A stretch of 64,000 bases of DNA from Streptomyces sp. SCL15-4 (GTDB lineage: Bacteria; Actinomycetota; Actinomycetes; Streptomycetales; Streptomycetaceae). The notes under the pieces were generated by a model, which saw nothing but the letters and a program-made list of their open reading frames with translations, searched no databases and had not been told where the DNA came from. Positions 25,770 through 35,258 of the stretch are shown in pieces. Position 1 is the stretch's first letter. The number at the start of each line of letters is the position of its first letter. The position numbers and the translations under genes are program-made. Location: contig NZ_JAOBTQ010000001.1 of assembly GCF_033366695.1 (NCBI RefSeq), forward strand, positions 4,464,001 to 4,528,000, given 5' to 3'.

Positions 25770-26438
25770 GTGCTGGAACTGGTGCTGTGGGACATCGACC
25801 ACACGCTGATGGCGACGGGCGGGTTCGGCCGAGAGCTGTGGGCCGAGGCATTCAAGCAGGTGACAGGGCTGGAGCTGCGAGAACAGGCGTCGGTGACGGG
25901 ATCGACGGAGCGGGTGATCCTGCGCGAGACCGCCCGGCTGCACGGCGTCCCTTTCAGCGAGGCCCTGTTCGTCCGTTTCGCTGACGCACTGGGCGCTGTG
26001 CACGTCCGGCGGGCGGCCGAACTGCGGGAGCGGGGGCACGCACTGGCCGGCGCAGCGGGCGTTCTGGCGGCCCTCGCCGAGCGAGGCGTACGGCAGTCGG
26101 TGGTGACGGGCAACGTTCGCCTGGCGGCCGAGGTCAAGCTGGCGACGTTCGGACTGGACTCGTACCTGAACCTGGACCACGGGGCGTACGGCGAGGACGG
26201 AGAAGGGCGGCCGGAACTGCTGCGCGAGGCCCTGGCGCGCGCGGACGTAGGGGCACCAGCGGCGGTGTTCCTCGGGGACACCCCGGCCGACGTGACGGGT
26301 GGCCGCGACGCCGGCGTACGTGTGGTGGCGGTCGCGACAGGGAAGACACCAGCGGCCGAGCTGAGGGAAGCGGGCGCCGACGTCGTGCTGAGCGGCCTAG
26401 CCGACACCGAGCAGGTCCTCGACGTGATTGTGGCATGA
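25770..26438 (+). CDS. HAD-family hydrolase (phosphoglycolate phosphatase-like)
   Basis: 222 residues. Motif I DIDHT at about 8-12 (catalytic Asp pair), motif II TGN near 112, motif III lysine near 120 and motif IV GDTPADV near 172 are all present, with a helical cap between them. Substrate unknown. GTG 25770 follows GAGAGGAGG. Probably cargo carried by the prophage or an older insertion at this tRNA. Confidence 0.85.
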   Translation: MLELVLWDIDHTLMATGGFGRELWAEAFKQVTGLELREQASVTGSTERVILRETARLHGVPFSEALFVRFADALGAVHVRRAAELRERGHALAGAAGVLAALAERGVRQSVVTGNVRLAAEVKLATFGLDSYLNLDHGAYGEDGEGRPELLREALARADVGAPAAVFLGDTPADVTGGRDAGVRVVAVATGKTPAAELREAGADVVLSGLADTEQVLDVIVA

Positions 26439-26445
26439 CGAAAGG

Positions 26446-26480
26446 GCCCCCTCCCGCCCGAAGGCGAGAAGGGGCCATGG
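26446..26480. terminator. Imperfect hairpin between convergent genes
   Basis: Fourteen-position stem with two mismatches (ggccccctcccgcc / ggcgagaaggggcc), placed between the HAD gene and the oppositely oriented lysis module; suited to terminating both. Confidence 0.55.
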
Positions 26481-26855
26481 TCAGACGCCCGTACGGTCGT
26501 ACTCCTCCACCCGGGGCGGCGGGGCCGGCGGCTCGATACCGCGCTGCCGCATCAACCCGGTCAGCTCCGCAACGTACCCGGCGTACGCCCGCACCAGAGA
26601 GGTCAGCCCCTCGATCCGCCGCTCGCTCCGGTCCACCCGCCGTTCCAACGTCTCCCGGATCTCCCGGAAGGCCGCGAGGTCGGCCTGCCGCTGCGCGGGC
26701 TCGGCTGCGGCCTCGGCCGCCGTACGCTGCGCCTCAGCCGTGGTGCGGGCCGCCGCCCGCGTCGCCCGCGCCGCGAACAACCCCGAGCCCAGCAGGGCGA
26801 CGGCGCCGAGCACCGACCCGATGATGCCGGCGACGACCCCCCACGCTCCGCTCAC
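26481..26855 (-). CDS. Phage protein with N-terminal membrane helix and coiled coil
   Basis: 124 residues. One hydrophobic helix at 5-30 followed by a long Ala/Glu/Arg heptad-like region (about 33-90). Last gene of the lysis module. The shape suits a spanin-like or holin-accessory membrane protein, but this is inferred from position only. Confidence 0.7.
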   Translation of the reverse strand: MSGAWGVVAGIIGSVLGAVALLGSGLFAARATRAAARTTAEAQRTAAEAAAEPAQRQADLAAFREIRETLERRVDRSERRIEGLTSLVRAYAGYVAELTGLMRQRGIEPPAPPPRVEEYDRTGV

Positions 26856-27283
26856 GGTGCCTCCCGACCTACGGTGTGGGGCACCTCGTACTCAGGCACG
26901 CTCGCGGCCCACAGGATGATGCCGACGTGGCTGGTGGCGTACCAGCCGAAGATGGCCAGGCCGCGCGGGAAGTCGCCGGCGGCCGACGCCCAGAGGAACG
27001 CGGCCCCCCACACGAACGGCGGGACCAGGGCGGCGATGAACCCGAACCGGTCGCGGCCGATCCGCAGCCAGGCCGAGCCGAACGTGACCGCGCCGCACAC
27101 CACCCAGACCATCGCCCACCACCGGATGCTCCCGTGGTTGGTGAGCAGCTCCAGGCCGCGCGTCTCGGGCTGCGGGGTGAGGATGTAGCCCGCCCCGTAG
27201 CAGCACTTGCCGATGCCGAGGAGCGCGAGTGCGTGCCCGCGGCGGCCCAGCTTCTTGCGGAGCCGCCGGGCCGCCGCGCGCAT
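26852..27283 (-). CDS. Four-helix membrane protein of the lysis module
   Basis: 143 residues with predicted helices at 18-36, 54-73, 80-100 and 107-127. ATG 27283 overlaps the holin stop by one base and the next gene by 4 bp. Possibly a second holin or anti-holin; no family recognised. Confidence 0.7.
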   Translation of the reverse strand: MRAAARRLRKKLGRRGHALALLGIGKCCYGAGYILTPQPETRGLELLTNHGSIRWWAMVWVVCGAVTFGSAWLRIGRDRFGFIAALVPPFVWGAAFLWASAAGDFPRGLAIFGWYATSHVGIILWAASVPEYEVPHTVGREAP

Positions 27284-27549
27284 CAGACGCCCGGTGCCGT
27301 GGACGCGCTGTTCTTCGGGCCGATGAGCCGGGCCGCGATTCCCTTGACGAGGGTCACGACGGCGGCCAGGCCGGCGGTGCCGGCGCCCTCCCAGAAGGAG
27401 ACGGACAGCATGTCGGCCGGGCCGCCCGCGAGCGCGACGGCCCCGGCGGCGCCGAGGAATGTCCAGATGACGCGCTCGGCGAGGTCGCGTGTGTAGGTCT
27501 TCGCCGTCTTCACGACCATCTCGTTGCTGGGCAGGTGGAGCTGGGACAT
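27283..27549 (-). CDS. Holin (r1t-type candidate)
   Basis: 88 residues. Two hydrophobic segments (about 26-44 and 52-72) with a short polar N-terminus and a basic C-terminal region, placed directly downstream of the endolysin gene. The VIWTFLGAAGAVAL and GLAAVVTLVKGIAARL stretches resemble r1t-type holins. It would form membrane lesions that release the endolysin. Confidence 0.75.
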   Translation of the reverse strand: MSQLHLPSNEMVVKTAKTYTRDLAERVIWTFLGAAGAVALAGGPADMLSVSFWEGAGTAGLAAVVTLVKGIAARLIGPKNSASTAPGV

Positions 27550-27569
27550 GGTGGATCGGTCCTCTCAGG

Positions 27570-28376
27570 TCAGACGTTGGGGACGTGGAGCTTGGCCCAG
27601 GACGTGGGGCCGGGTGGCCACCGGGCGTCCGCGCCGCTGTAGCCGAGGGACCGCTGGTACGCCTCGTACGCCTTGACGTCGGCCTCGCCGAGCGTGGGCC
27701 CGGCACCGACCCGGTAGTACCGACCGAAGCCGCGCGCGATGAGCCGCTTGCCCATCGCGGTGAAGATCTTCGAGGACCGGCCGATGGCGGGCTTGCTACC
27801 GGCCATGAACAGCTGCGCGCCTGGGAACGGCTCGTACTTCGGCCCGTTGGGGGCGGGGCCGCCGCCGGTCCCGGCCGGACGGGGCGCGCCCTTCTTCACC
27901 CACGCGTACAGCGGCCCGCCCGGGCACGCGGTCGGGTAGCCGTCCTTGTGCCCCAGGATCTCGTCCTCGGCGCCGTGTGCGCGCAGCAGCTCGATGCCGT
28001 CGCGGATCGCGCCCAGCATCTCGTCGGTCGGCTCGGTCAGGCCCTCGTCGCCGACCAGGCCGACGATCGCGTAGTGCGAGATGTTCAGCGGCTGGTTGCC
28101 GTTGGCGCCGGTCCGCCGGCCGATGCCGCGGCCCTCGAGGAGGTAGCCGTGCGGGCAGGCCCCGTAGTTGTAGGCGATGTCGGAGTAGTTCTCCTTGGTG
28201 TTCGCCAGGTGGGAGCGGCGGATCGCCTGCCACTCCGCGATGCACGCGGCGTGGTCGGTCAGCAGGTTCCGGCTGACCGGCGTGCCCTCGTAGTGGACCT
28301 TCACGCCGCGGGTGGTCGCCTGTAGCGGGGCGGCCGACGCCGGCCAGCCCAGCGCCTTGCGGGTGACGAGTCTCAT
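27570..28376 (-). CDS. Endolysin: N-acetylmuramoyl-L-alanine amidase (PGRP/amidase_2)
   Basis: 268 residues. The N-terminal amidase domain has VHYEG near 28, the YGACPHGYLLEGRG core near 70 and GHKDGYPTACPGG near 135, giving the His/His/Cys zinc ligands of amidase_2/PGRP. After a Gly/Pro linker the C-terminal domain ends in an AYQRSLGYSG, LHVPNV peptidoglycan-binding-like repeat. It cleaves host peptidoglycan at the end of the lytic cycle. ATG overlaps the preceding gene by 4 bp. Confidence 0.93.
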   Translation of the reverse strand: MRLVTRKALGWPASAAPLQATTRGVKVHYEGTPVSRNLLTDHAACIAEWQAIRRSHLANTKENYSDIAYNYGACPHGYLLEGRGIGRRTGANGNQPLNISHYAIVGLVGDEGLTEPTDEMLGAIRDGIELLRAHGAEDEILGHKDGYPTACPGGPLYAWVKKGAPRPAGTGGGPAPNGPKYEPFPGAQLFMAGSKPAIGRSSKIFTAMGKRLIARGFGRYYRVGAGPTLGEADVKAYEAYQRSLGYSGADARWPPGPTSWAKLHVPNV

Positions 28377-28588
28377 CGGCTGGCCTCCTGCTCGTCGTCG
28401 GCGGCGGCCTGGTCGTCGGCGGTGTGCGCGGCGACGGCCGCCGCCGCGGCGATCCAGGCGCCCTGGACGGTGTCGCCGAGGTCGTCCCACGCGGGCATCG
28501 GCCGGCCGTCGTGGGTGAGGCCGCCGGTCGCCTCGCTGTAGGCGAGGTACGCGACCTGGCCGAGGTCGCTCGGGGAGTGCTGGGGCAT
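28373..28588 (-). CDS. Small phage protein next to the endolysin gene
   Basis: 71 residues. An aromatic core (YLAYSEATGG, then WDDLGDTVQGAWIAAA) recurs in small proteins of actinophages; function is unknown. Acidic C-terminus. Translationally coupled to the endolysin gene by an ATGA overlap. Confidence 0.75.
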   Translation of the reverse strand: MPQHSPSDLGQVAYLAYSEATGGLTHDGRPMPAWDDLGDTVQGAWIAAAAAVAAHTADDQAAADDEQEASR

Positions 28589-28609
28589 GGGCCCTCCAGG
28601 GCGTGAAGA

Positions 28610-28636
28610 AAGCCCCGGCCGGACGGCGCGGGGCTT
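28610..28636 (-). terminator. Terminator between tail and lysis modules
   Basis: Eight-bp stem aagccccg / cggggctt; read on the minus strand it is followed by TCTTC. It separates the tail genes from the lysis genes. Confidence 0.6.
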
Positions 28637-28650
28637 GGGGTGGGGTGGGG

Positions 28651-29076
28651 TCAGACGAGGATGAAGTCGGCGTGCATCCGCAGGTTGGAGCCCTGGCCGG
28701 TGGGGGATGTGGCGTCGCCGCGGATGAGGGACCCGTTCGACGTCCGCAGGGTGCAGATGCCGTCGTTACCGATGACGAACCCGCCCTGCGCGGTGCCGTC
28801 GTCCCAGCTGCCGTTGACGGTGCCGTTGTTGGGGCGGAAGCCTGCCGGCACGGTGCAGGTCTGGGTGTCGGTGATGTTGCCGCCGGTCACGGTGATGTCG
28901 GCCCCGGTGCGGTGCAAGTAGATGTCGACGGTGACGGACTTTCCGGATCGGGTGCCGCGGAAGTCGTTGAGGGAGAACCCGGACGCGACGACGAGCCCGC
29001 TCGCCGTGGTGACCGCGTCCGGACCGTCGTTCAGCCGGGCGGCCGTGATGAGCATGCCGGGTTGCCACAGGGTCAC
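28651..29076 (-). CDS. Phage tail/fibre-associated protein
   Basis: 141 residues. It begins with MTLWQPGMLITAARLND, a start common to accessory tail or head-fibre proteins of Streptomyces phages, followed by an all-beta pattern. It lies directly after the large minor tail protein gene, so a role in host binding or virion decoration is likely. GTG start. Confidence 0.7.
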   Translation of the reverse strand: MTLWQPGMLITAARLNDGPDAVTTASGLVVASGFSLNDFRGTRSGKSVTVDIYLHRTGADITVTGGNITDTQTCTVPAGFRPNNGTVNGSWDDGTAQGGFVIGNDGICTLRTSNGSLIRGDATSPTGQGSNLRMHADFILV

Positions 29077-29086
29077 GTAGATCTCC

Positions 29087-32000
29087 TCACAGGGCGACGA
29101 ACGAGGGGTCGGCGAGCTGGACCGGCGTGCCGGCCGTCTGCGCCTTGCTGACGCCGTTCACGCTGCGGACGACGGTGAACGCCTGCGGGGAGGTGGAGCC
29201 GGTGATGCTGGTGACCCGCATGCGCTCGCCGCCGACCGTGACGTCGAAAGGGAAGTCGGCCGGGTAGGCCGCGTCCGTGATCCACAGCGGCCCGGTGGTG
29301 ACCGCCACGGACAGCGTGGTGTCACTCGTCCCCGCGCCGGCGGCGAGCTGACTGCCGTCGGTGGCCGCCCGCATCGGCGCCGGCCCCTTGAAGAGCAGGT
29401 CATCGATCCAGGCGGCGTCCTCACCGGCCGAGCTGCTGTTGTCCTTGGCGTACCGGAAGGTGACAGCGGTTCGGCCGGTGACGTCGATGGTCGTCCGCGT
29501 CCACCCGACCTCCCCTTGGGCGCGCAGCACTTGGGTTCCGTCGACCAGGACCACGAGCCGGTCGCCCTCGAAACCGGGCCCCGCCGGCTCGGAGGACACG
29601 CGGTACCAGAACGTCAGCTCCGTGGCGCCGTCCGGCACGGTCACGATGGCGTCCGACGTCTGGGCGTTGGCGATCGCGCCGGACTGCAGCGACCAGGTGC
29701 CGGTGTTGTAGCGGGTCTGCGACCGGTCCCACGGTGCGTTCCCGCCGCTGGTGATCGTGACCGCGTAGGTGCTGTCCTCGAAGTCCTCGTAGACGGCGGT
29801 CGCCGCCACGGTCCACGGGGTGGCCGGCGTGCAGGTCAGCTGGACGTCCCAGTCGTTGGGGTGGCCGATGACCTCGGTGTAGCCCTGCACGATCAGGTCG
29901 ATGGGGCCCGGGGGGAGCCAGGCGGGCGGGTTCGCGATCTGGATGCGGTCGCCGGAGTCCAGCGCGGTGACCGCGTCCACCAGAGCAGGGGCGGCGGCCA
30001 GGTCCACGTTGACGACCGGGTAGCGGGCCTCGTCCACGGTGCCCATGTGCAGACGCCACGCGGCGTGCTGCGCGGGCTGGTCGTCGTCGTACAGGTTCAG
30101 GGTGACCGACTCGTCGTAGACACCGACCCCGTTGGGGGGTGCCTGCGTGGACAGCGGGCCCGTGTCGAGGGTGACCCGCGCCGAGGCGCCGCCGTCCCGG
30201 GTGACGGTGACGTCGTTGCGGACGGCCTGGTCGTCGTCCACCGGTTCCAGCGGCGGGGCCACGTGCCCGTCGACGGTGTAGTCCAGGCGCAGTGCCGGGG
30301 CCTGGCTGTACAGGGAGGCACGGTCGCGGTAGGCGAGCCCGAGCCGGTCGCGCCGCTCGTAGAGGATGCCGCCCTCGACGTCGGCGGCCTCCTCCAGCAG
30401 GGCGAGCAGGGTCTCGACGCGCTGGGGTCCCATCGGTTCCTGGCTGTTCACCGCCCCGTACACGGTGAGCGGGAAGCTCTCCTCGGAGGCCAGCCGGGTC
30501 AGGCGGACCCCGGCCGGTTCCTGCCGGAACCCGTCGTCGGCGTCGTTGTAGACGGTGACGCCCGCCGCGGGGGCGGTGGTGCCGCCGATGTCCCACGCGG
30601 CGAGGTGGCCGATCGCCATGCCCTGGAAGTCGGACCCCCAACTGCCCTTGATGCCGGTGAGCGTGCCGGGCGTGCCCACCCAGGTGGTCCGCGCGTTCCA
30701 CCAGGTGTTCGCCACGACATCGCGCCACGAGCAGTTGAGGTAGGCGTTGGACCCGCTGGTGGCGGAGTAGATCTGCAGCCGGTTCCACACGCCGGCGAAG
30801 TCGCCGATGGCGTCCGCGTCGCTGAAGACGAAGAAGGCCAGCACGGTGCCGTCGCCGTCGAGGGCCTGGACCCGGATCCCGGCGGCCGAGACACGGCACA
30901 GCACCTGTGCCACACCGCCGGTGCCGGGGTTGAGGGTCAGGGACAGCATGGTCTGCTCGACCGAGGGGAGCGTCGGCAGCTTGTAGACCATCTCGACGTG
31001 CCAGCCGCCGGCCGTGGCGCCGGGCACCCGCCCCTCCAGCGAGGCGCTCTGGCCGAGCGTGGGCAGCGGGCTGGACCCGGCCGGGTAGTCGCTGCCGCCG
31101 AACGAGAGCCCGGACACGCGCAGCGGCCTGCCACCGCTGACGGCGGATGCTGCCTGGGTGGCCTCGGCCCCGTCCTCCATCGGCCAGTACGCCAGCGGGT
31201 TCCCGGAGGGGATCCGGCGCCGCAGGGTGGAGTCCAGCGCCTTGGTGCCCTGCCCGTAGCGGCGCAGGACACCGGCGGCCTCGACCGGCACGCGGACGTC
31301 CTTGCCGGAGACGTCCCACCGGGCGGGCCACGCGGAGACCTCGCCGACGAACCGGGTGCGCCGGTTGCTGATCGCCGCCTGGCCCGCGAGCGTCCACGGC
31401 AGGCCCACGCCGTCGCTGAAGGCTGTGGTGCCCGGTGCCTGGGCGGTGAAGTCAGGCGCGGCGACCAGGAGGCCGTCGATGCCGTTGCGGACCTCGGCCC
31501 GGTAGACCCGCCCGGTGACCGGGTACCGCAGCGGGGTGGCGGAGATGAGGTCGGCGGGCGCGATGCGCAGGGGGGCGGTGCTGGCGAAGGTGGTGCCGGT
31601 GCCGGTCACGCTGCCCCCGCCGAACTGCCGCCAGGGCGCGGTAAGGGTGGGGGCCCAGTAGAAGGTCGCGGTGCGGCCGCCCGATCCGTTGTCGACGTCC
31701 AGCGTGGCCCGCAGCGCGGCGCGGCGGGGCAGCGCGGGCAGACGCCAGCGCAGCAGAGCGCCGTTGGTGCCGTCGGTGCTGTGGTGGATGACGAGGTAGC
31801 CGTCCTCCAGGCGCAGCATGTAGGCCTTCTGTCCGGCGGCGTCCCACTTGCCGATGAGGATCTGGGCGCCGAGCCGGTTCCAGTTGGCCTCTCCCTCCCA
31901 GCGCAGGTCGAGGTCGCCGGTGATGTCGAGTGCCGCGGTGTCGGGGGTGGTGGCGTAGTTGGCCGGGTCGCCGTCCAGCTCCAGGTACGACGTCGGCCCG

Positions 32001-32281
32001 GGTACGGACACCCGCAGCGGTGTGTTGCGGCCGATGCGCCCGTACAGGTCGCTGCGGGGGTTGCGCGGCGAGTACCGGCCGAAGACGCCGGGGACGACCT
32101 TGGAGGCGCCGTTGTTGAAGGTGAGCGCGCACTTGCCGGGGTCAGTGCGGGCGCCCTCGTCCGCCCGCCCCCGCGAGATGCTGATCTGCTCGGCGGCATA
32201 GACGTCCTTCGTGACGTCCGTCCAGCTGCCGTCGATGAGCAGCTCTACCCGCACGTCCAGCGGAGTCTGCGGCCACGCCAC
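29087..32281 (-). CDS. Minor tail protein (tail tip / receptor-binding)
   Basis: 1064 residues. The N-terminal region MAWPQTPLDVRVELLIDGSW with an ISRGRADEGARTDPG segment near 55 is typical of large minor tail proteins in Streptomyces siphoviruses. A LamG-like beta-sandwich seems to lie around 120-270 (LRLEDGYLVIHHSTDG), and another carbohydrate-binding-like beta region is near 880-1010. GTG start with GGGAGG upstream. It probably joins the tail tip to the cell-surface receptor. Confidence 0.88.
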   Translation of the reverse strand: MAWPQTPLDVRVELLIDGSWTDVTKDVYAAEQISISRGRADEGARTDPGKCALTFNNGASKVVPGVFGRYSPRNPRSDLYGRIGRNTPLRVSVPGPTSYLELDGDPANYATTPDTAALDITGDLDLRWEGEANWNRLGAQILIGKWDAAGQKAYMLRLEDGYLVIHHSTDGTNGALLRWRLPALPRRAALRATLDVDNGSGGRTATFYWAPTLTAPWRQFGGGSVTGTGTTFASTAPLRIAPADLISATPLRYPVTGRVYRAEVRNGIDGLLVAAPDFTAQAPGTTAFSDGVGLPWTLAGQAAISNRRTRFVGEVSAWPARWDVSGKDVRVPVEAAGVLRRYGQGTKALDSTLRRRIPSGNPLAYWPMEDGAEATQAASAVSGGRPLRVSGLSFGGSDYPAGSSPLPTLGQSASLEGRVPGATAGGWHVEMVYKLPTLPSVEQTMLSLTLNPGTGGVAQVLCRVSAAGIRVQALDGDGTVLAFFVFSDADAIGDFAGVWNRLQIYSATSGSNAYLNCSWRDVVANTWWNARTTWVGTPGTLTGIKGSWGSDFQGMAIGHLAAWDIGGTTAPAAGVTVYNDADDGFRQEPAGVRLTRLASEESFPLTVYGAVNSQEPMGPQRVETLLALLEEAADVEGGILYERRDRLGLAYRDRASLYSQAPALRLDYTVDGHVAPPLEPVDDDQAVRNDVTVTRDGGASARVTLDTGPLSTQAPPNGVGVYDESVTLNLYDDDQPAQHAAWRLHMGTVDEARYPVVNVDLAAAPALVDAVTALDSGDRIQIANPPAWLPPGPIDLIVQGYTEVIGHPNDWDVQLTCTPATPWTVAATAVYEDFEDSTYAVTITSGGNAPWDRSQTRYNTGTWSLQSGAIANAQTSDAIVTVPDGATELTFWYRVSSEPAGPGFEGDRLVVLVDGTQVLRAQGEVGWTRTTIDVTGRTAVTFRYAKDNSSSAGEDAAWIDDLLFKGPAPMRAATDGSQLAAGAGTSDTTLSVAVTTGPLWITDAAYPADFPFDVTVGGERMRVTSITGSTSPQAFTVVRSVNGVSKAQTAGTPVQLADPSFVAL

Positions 32282-32297
32282 GACAGCCTCCCTTCTG

Positions 32298-35231
32298 CTA
32301 CTGCCCGAAGGCGACTTGTACGTTGCCGCGTCCCTTGACGCGGGTCAGCTTGCGCATCAGGCGGTGGAAGTCGTCCTGGGCGCCGCCCATCTCGAACCGG
32401 ACCACCACGACCCCGCCGCCGGCGGGTCCGCCGACGAGCGGGGCCATGCCCGTGGTGAGCGGGGCCCCCGGCTGGCCTGCCAGCTCCGGCCGGACGAGCC
32501 GGCGCATCACGGCGTCGAGCTGGGGGCTGGTCTGCTTGATGCCCTCGACCACGCCGGGCGGGATGAACCGGCCCACGGTGTCCGCCATCAGGGCCGACGG
32601 GGACCGGATGCCGAGAGCTTTCTTGATCGCCTTCTGCATGCCCTGGGCGATCTTCAGCATCTGCTTCTCGATCGCCGCCTGTTCCTTCTGCAGGCCCTTG
32701 ACGATGCCCTGGGCGGCCTGGATACCAGCGCCGTACATCGCGTTCCCGGCGACGGATCCGGCCTGGCCAGCGGCGGTGACGAGCTGGCCCTGGGTCGCGT
32801 TGATCTGCTGGATGGTGCCCTTGTCCGCGATCGCCAGCGCGGTCGCGGCCGCCGACCCCTGCTCGACGCCGGCCTGGGCGATCTGGGCGATGAGGTCCGC
32901 GCGGACGCCCTTCTTGCGCAGCCGGGCCAGGTCGGCGGCGAACTGCTTGGCCTGCTGGAGCTTGTTCTGCAGGCCGGTCAGGATGCTGTCGGCGGTGACT
33001 GCGCCACCAGTGGGGTTCTGGGTGATGTTGGCCGCGTCCAGCACGCCCTTCTTCACGTCCGCGGCGAGTTTGTCCCGGGCCTTGATCAGGTCGGCGAGCC
33101 GCGTGTTGGCGGTCTTCAGCCGTGCGGCGACGGAGGCCTCGCGGTTCGCCAGCCTCACCAGCTGCGCGGAGCCGGTGCTGATGTTGCCGAGGGCCTTGGA
33201 CCTCTTCTTCCCCGGGGCCATGGCGTCGCGAACAATGTCCGCGAGCTTGGTCGAGGCCGCCCTGACCTGTTTGGCCGACCCGGTCAGACCGGCGACCAGG
33301 CCGCGGGCGATCCACCGGCCCTGGGCGGTCGTGACCTTCGACGGCGACGCGATGCCGAGGGCCTTGGCGATCGGCCCCGGGATCATGGACCGCGCCCAGC
33401 TGATCAGCTGGGACCTGATCCAGCCGCCCATGGACTTGATGCCGTTCCACAAGCCCTGTACGACCGCGACGCCCTTGGAGTACAGCAGGCTGCCCAGCGA
33501 GCCGATACCCCGACTGATCTGCCCGGGCAGGCCCTGCATCCACACGACCAGGGCTACGGCCCTCTGGATCGCGGCGATCTTCATTCGGTTGAAGTAGCCC
33601 GCTACCTGCCCAGGGATCCGGGCGATCCAGCCGACGGCGGCGAGGACACCGGACACCGCCCCCCGGACCTTGCCCCAGACCCAGTTCCAGGCCATGCCGG
33701 TGTACTGCTTGACCAGGTCCCACTTGGCGACGATCAGCACGACCAGGCCGACGAGAATGGCGATGACCCAGCCGACCGGGCCCATGGCGATCAGCCACTG
33801 GGCGGCCATCGTCGCGGCCCAGGCGATCGCGCGGGCGGCCATCATGGCGAACTGCACGCCGGAGACGACAGCGGCCCGGATGACGGCGAGGACCCAGGTC
33901 CCGATGGACACCAGCGCGGACCCTGCCCAGGCCGCTGCGGTGGTCAGTGCGGAGGCCACGGCGCCGGCGGCGATCCGCGCGTACGCCATCAGGCCGACCG
34001 CGTTCATGCGCAGCCAGTTCCCGATCACGCCCCAGGCCGAGGCGGAGATGATGGCGTTGGCGCCGGCCACCAGGGTGGAGACGGCCGAGTAGGTGGCCAT
34101 CGCGCCCCGGACGACGAGCACCGTGGCGGCCAGCCCCATCAGGGTGTACGTGAGCGGCAGGAACACGCCCTGGTTGGTCATGGCGAACTGGACGAAGCCG
34201 CCGCTGACCTCGGCAAGCCGGGTCATCGCCTTGCGCTTGAACTCCTCCAGCGCCTTCGCGCCGCTGCCGCCCATCGTGTCGACGAGCCGGTCCGTCGACC
34301 CGGCCGCCTTGTCCATCCCGGATGCGGCGGCAGCACCGGCGGGGTCCATCGCGAATAGCGCGTCACCCATCACGGTGCCGGGGTCGCCGAACAGCGCGGT
34401 GGCGGCGTTGAGCCGGAGTTGCTCGTCCTTGGTTCCGCGCAGGGCATCGAGCGTCATCTGCAAGGCCTGCTGGCCCGCCTTGCCGCCCTGCTGAAGCTTG
34501 GCCTTGATGGTGTCCGCGTTGAGCCCGATCGACGTGAACGCGGTCTCGACTGCCGAGCCGCCGGCGAGAGCCAGCTCGCCGAACTGCCCGATGGCGTCGG
34601 CGACCTGGTCACCGTCCCGGGCACCCGCGTCGACGGCCTGGTCGATCAGCCCGATCGCTGTCCTGCCGTCCAGGCCGACGCGCTTGAACTGCACGGAGTA
34701 CTCGTTGATCACGTCGAGGAAGTCGTCGGCCTTGTTCGCGGACGTCCCGAACCCGGCGGAGATGATGTCGAACGCATCGTTCGCGTTCTTCGCCAGCCCG
34801 GTGCGCATCAGCTGGCCGACGGCCGCCGTGGTCGGCCCGACCTCCTGGTCGAACGTCTCGGCGAGCGCGAGGGCCTTGGTGGTGACTCCCTCCAGGCCGC
34901 CCTCGACCTGCGAGACGTCGCCGATGTTCTGGTAGACGCCCCTGATGGCCTCGTTGACGGTCTGGATCGAATCGCCCCAGGCGCCCTCGTAAACCGACGC
35001 TGCGACCTTCGCCAAGTCGGCGGCCTTCTCCGGCCCGACGCCGAGCTGGGCGGCGAGCTTGTTGCTGGCGGCCGACATGTCGAGGCTGGCCGCCACGCCC
35101 ACGCCGAGGGCGGTGGCGACGCCCGCGCCGATGCCGGCCGCCGCGGTGTCGAACCGCTCCCGCACCTTGGAGAGGCCCTCCCCGGTGCGGTCCCGGGCCA
35201 CGAGGTTGAAGACGAGCGAGGTGTCGCTCAC
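32298..35231 (-). CDS. Tail tape measure protein
   Basis: 977 residues. An N-terminal coiled, Ala-rich TMP region (about 40-330) contains the family's ADLAKVAASVYEGAW and GTSANKADDFLDVI segments. Hydrophobic stretches follow at about 350-520 and a long helical part closes the protein. Two regions carry a repeated ALGIASPSKV / ALGIRSPSAL element, common in phage tape measures. Length sets the tail length: about 977 residues x 0.15 nm gives roughly 145 nm. GTG start 35231. Confidence 0.95.
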   Translation of the reverse strand: MSDTSLVFNLVARDRTGEGLSKVRERFDTAAAGIGAGVATALGVGVAASLDMSAASNKLAAQLGVGPEKAADLAKVAASVYEGAWGDSIQTVNEAIRGVYQNIGDVSQVEGGLEGVTTKALALAETFDQEVGPTTAAVGQLMRTGLAKNANDAFDIISAGFGTSANKADDFLDVINEYSVQFKRVGLDGRTAIGLIDQAVDAGARDGDQVADAIGQFGELALAGGSAVETAFTSIGLNADTIKAKLQQGGKAGQQALQMTLDALRGTKDEQLRLNAATALFGDPGTVMGDALFAMDPAGAAAASGMDKAAGSTDRLVDTMGGSGAKALEEFKRKAMTRLAEVSGGFVQFAMTNQGVFLPLTYTLMGLAATVLVVRGAMATYSAVSTLVAGANAIISASAWGVIGNWLRMNAVGLMAYARIAAGAVASALTTAAAWAGSALVSIGTWVLAVIRAAVVSGVQFAMMAARAIAWAATMAAQWLIAMGPVGWVIAILVGLVVLIVAKWDLVKQYTGMAWNWVWGKVRGAVSGVLAAVGWIARIPGQVAGYFNRMKIAAIQRAVALVVWMQGLPGQISRGIGSLGSLLYSKGVAVVQGLWNGIKSMGGWIRSQLISWARSMIPGPIAKALGIASPSKVTTAQGRWIARGLVAGLTGSAKQVRAASTKLADIVRDAMAPGKKRSKALGNISTGSAQLVRLANREASVAARLKTANTRLADLIKARDKLAADVKKGVLDAANITQNPTGGAVTADSILTGLQNKLQQAKQFAADLARLRKKGVRADLIAQIAQAGVEQGSAAATALAIADKGTIQQINATQGQLVTAAGQAGSVAGNAMYGAGIQAAQGIVKGLQKEQAAIEKQMLKIAQGMQKAIKKALGIRSPSALMADTVGRFIPPGVVEGIKQTSPQLDAVMRRLVRPELAGQPGAPLTTGMAPLVGGPAGGGVVVVRFEMGGAQDDFHRLMRKLTRVKGRGNVQVAFGQ

Positions 35232-35258
35232 CGCCGTCCCCCCTTCAGCCGGGGGGCG

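Noticed and set aside
29516..32338. 940-codon plus-strand frame opposite the minor tail gene
   Set aside because: Antisense shadow of the tail protein in GC-rich DNA, no domain or ribosome-binding site.
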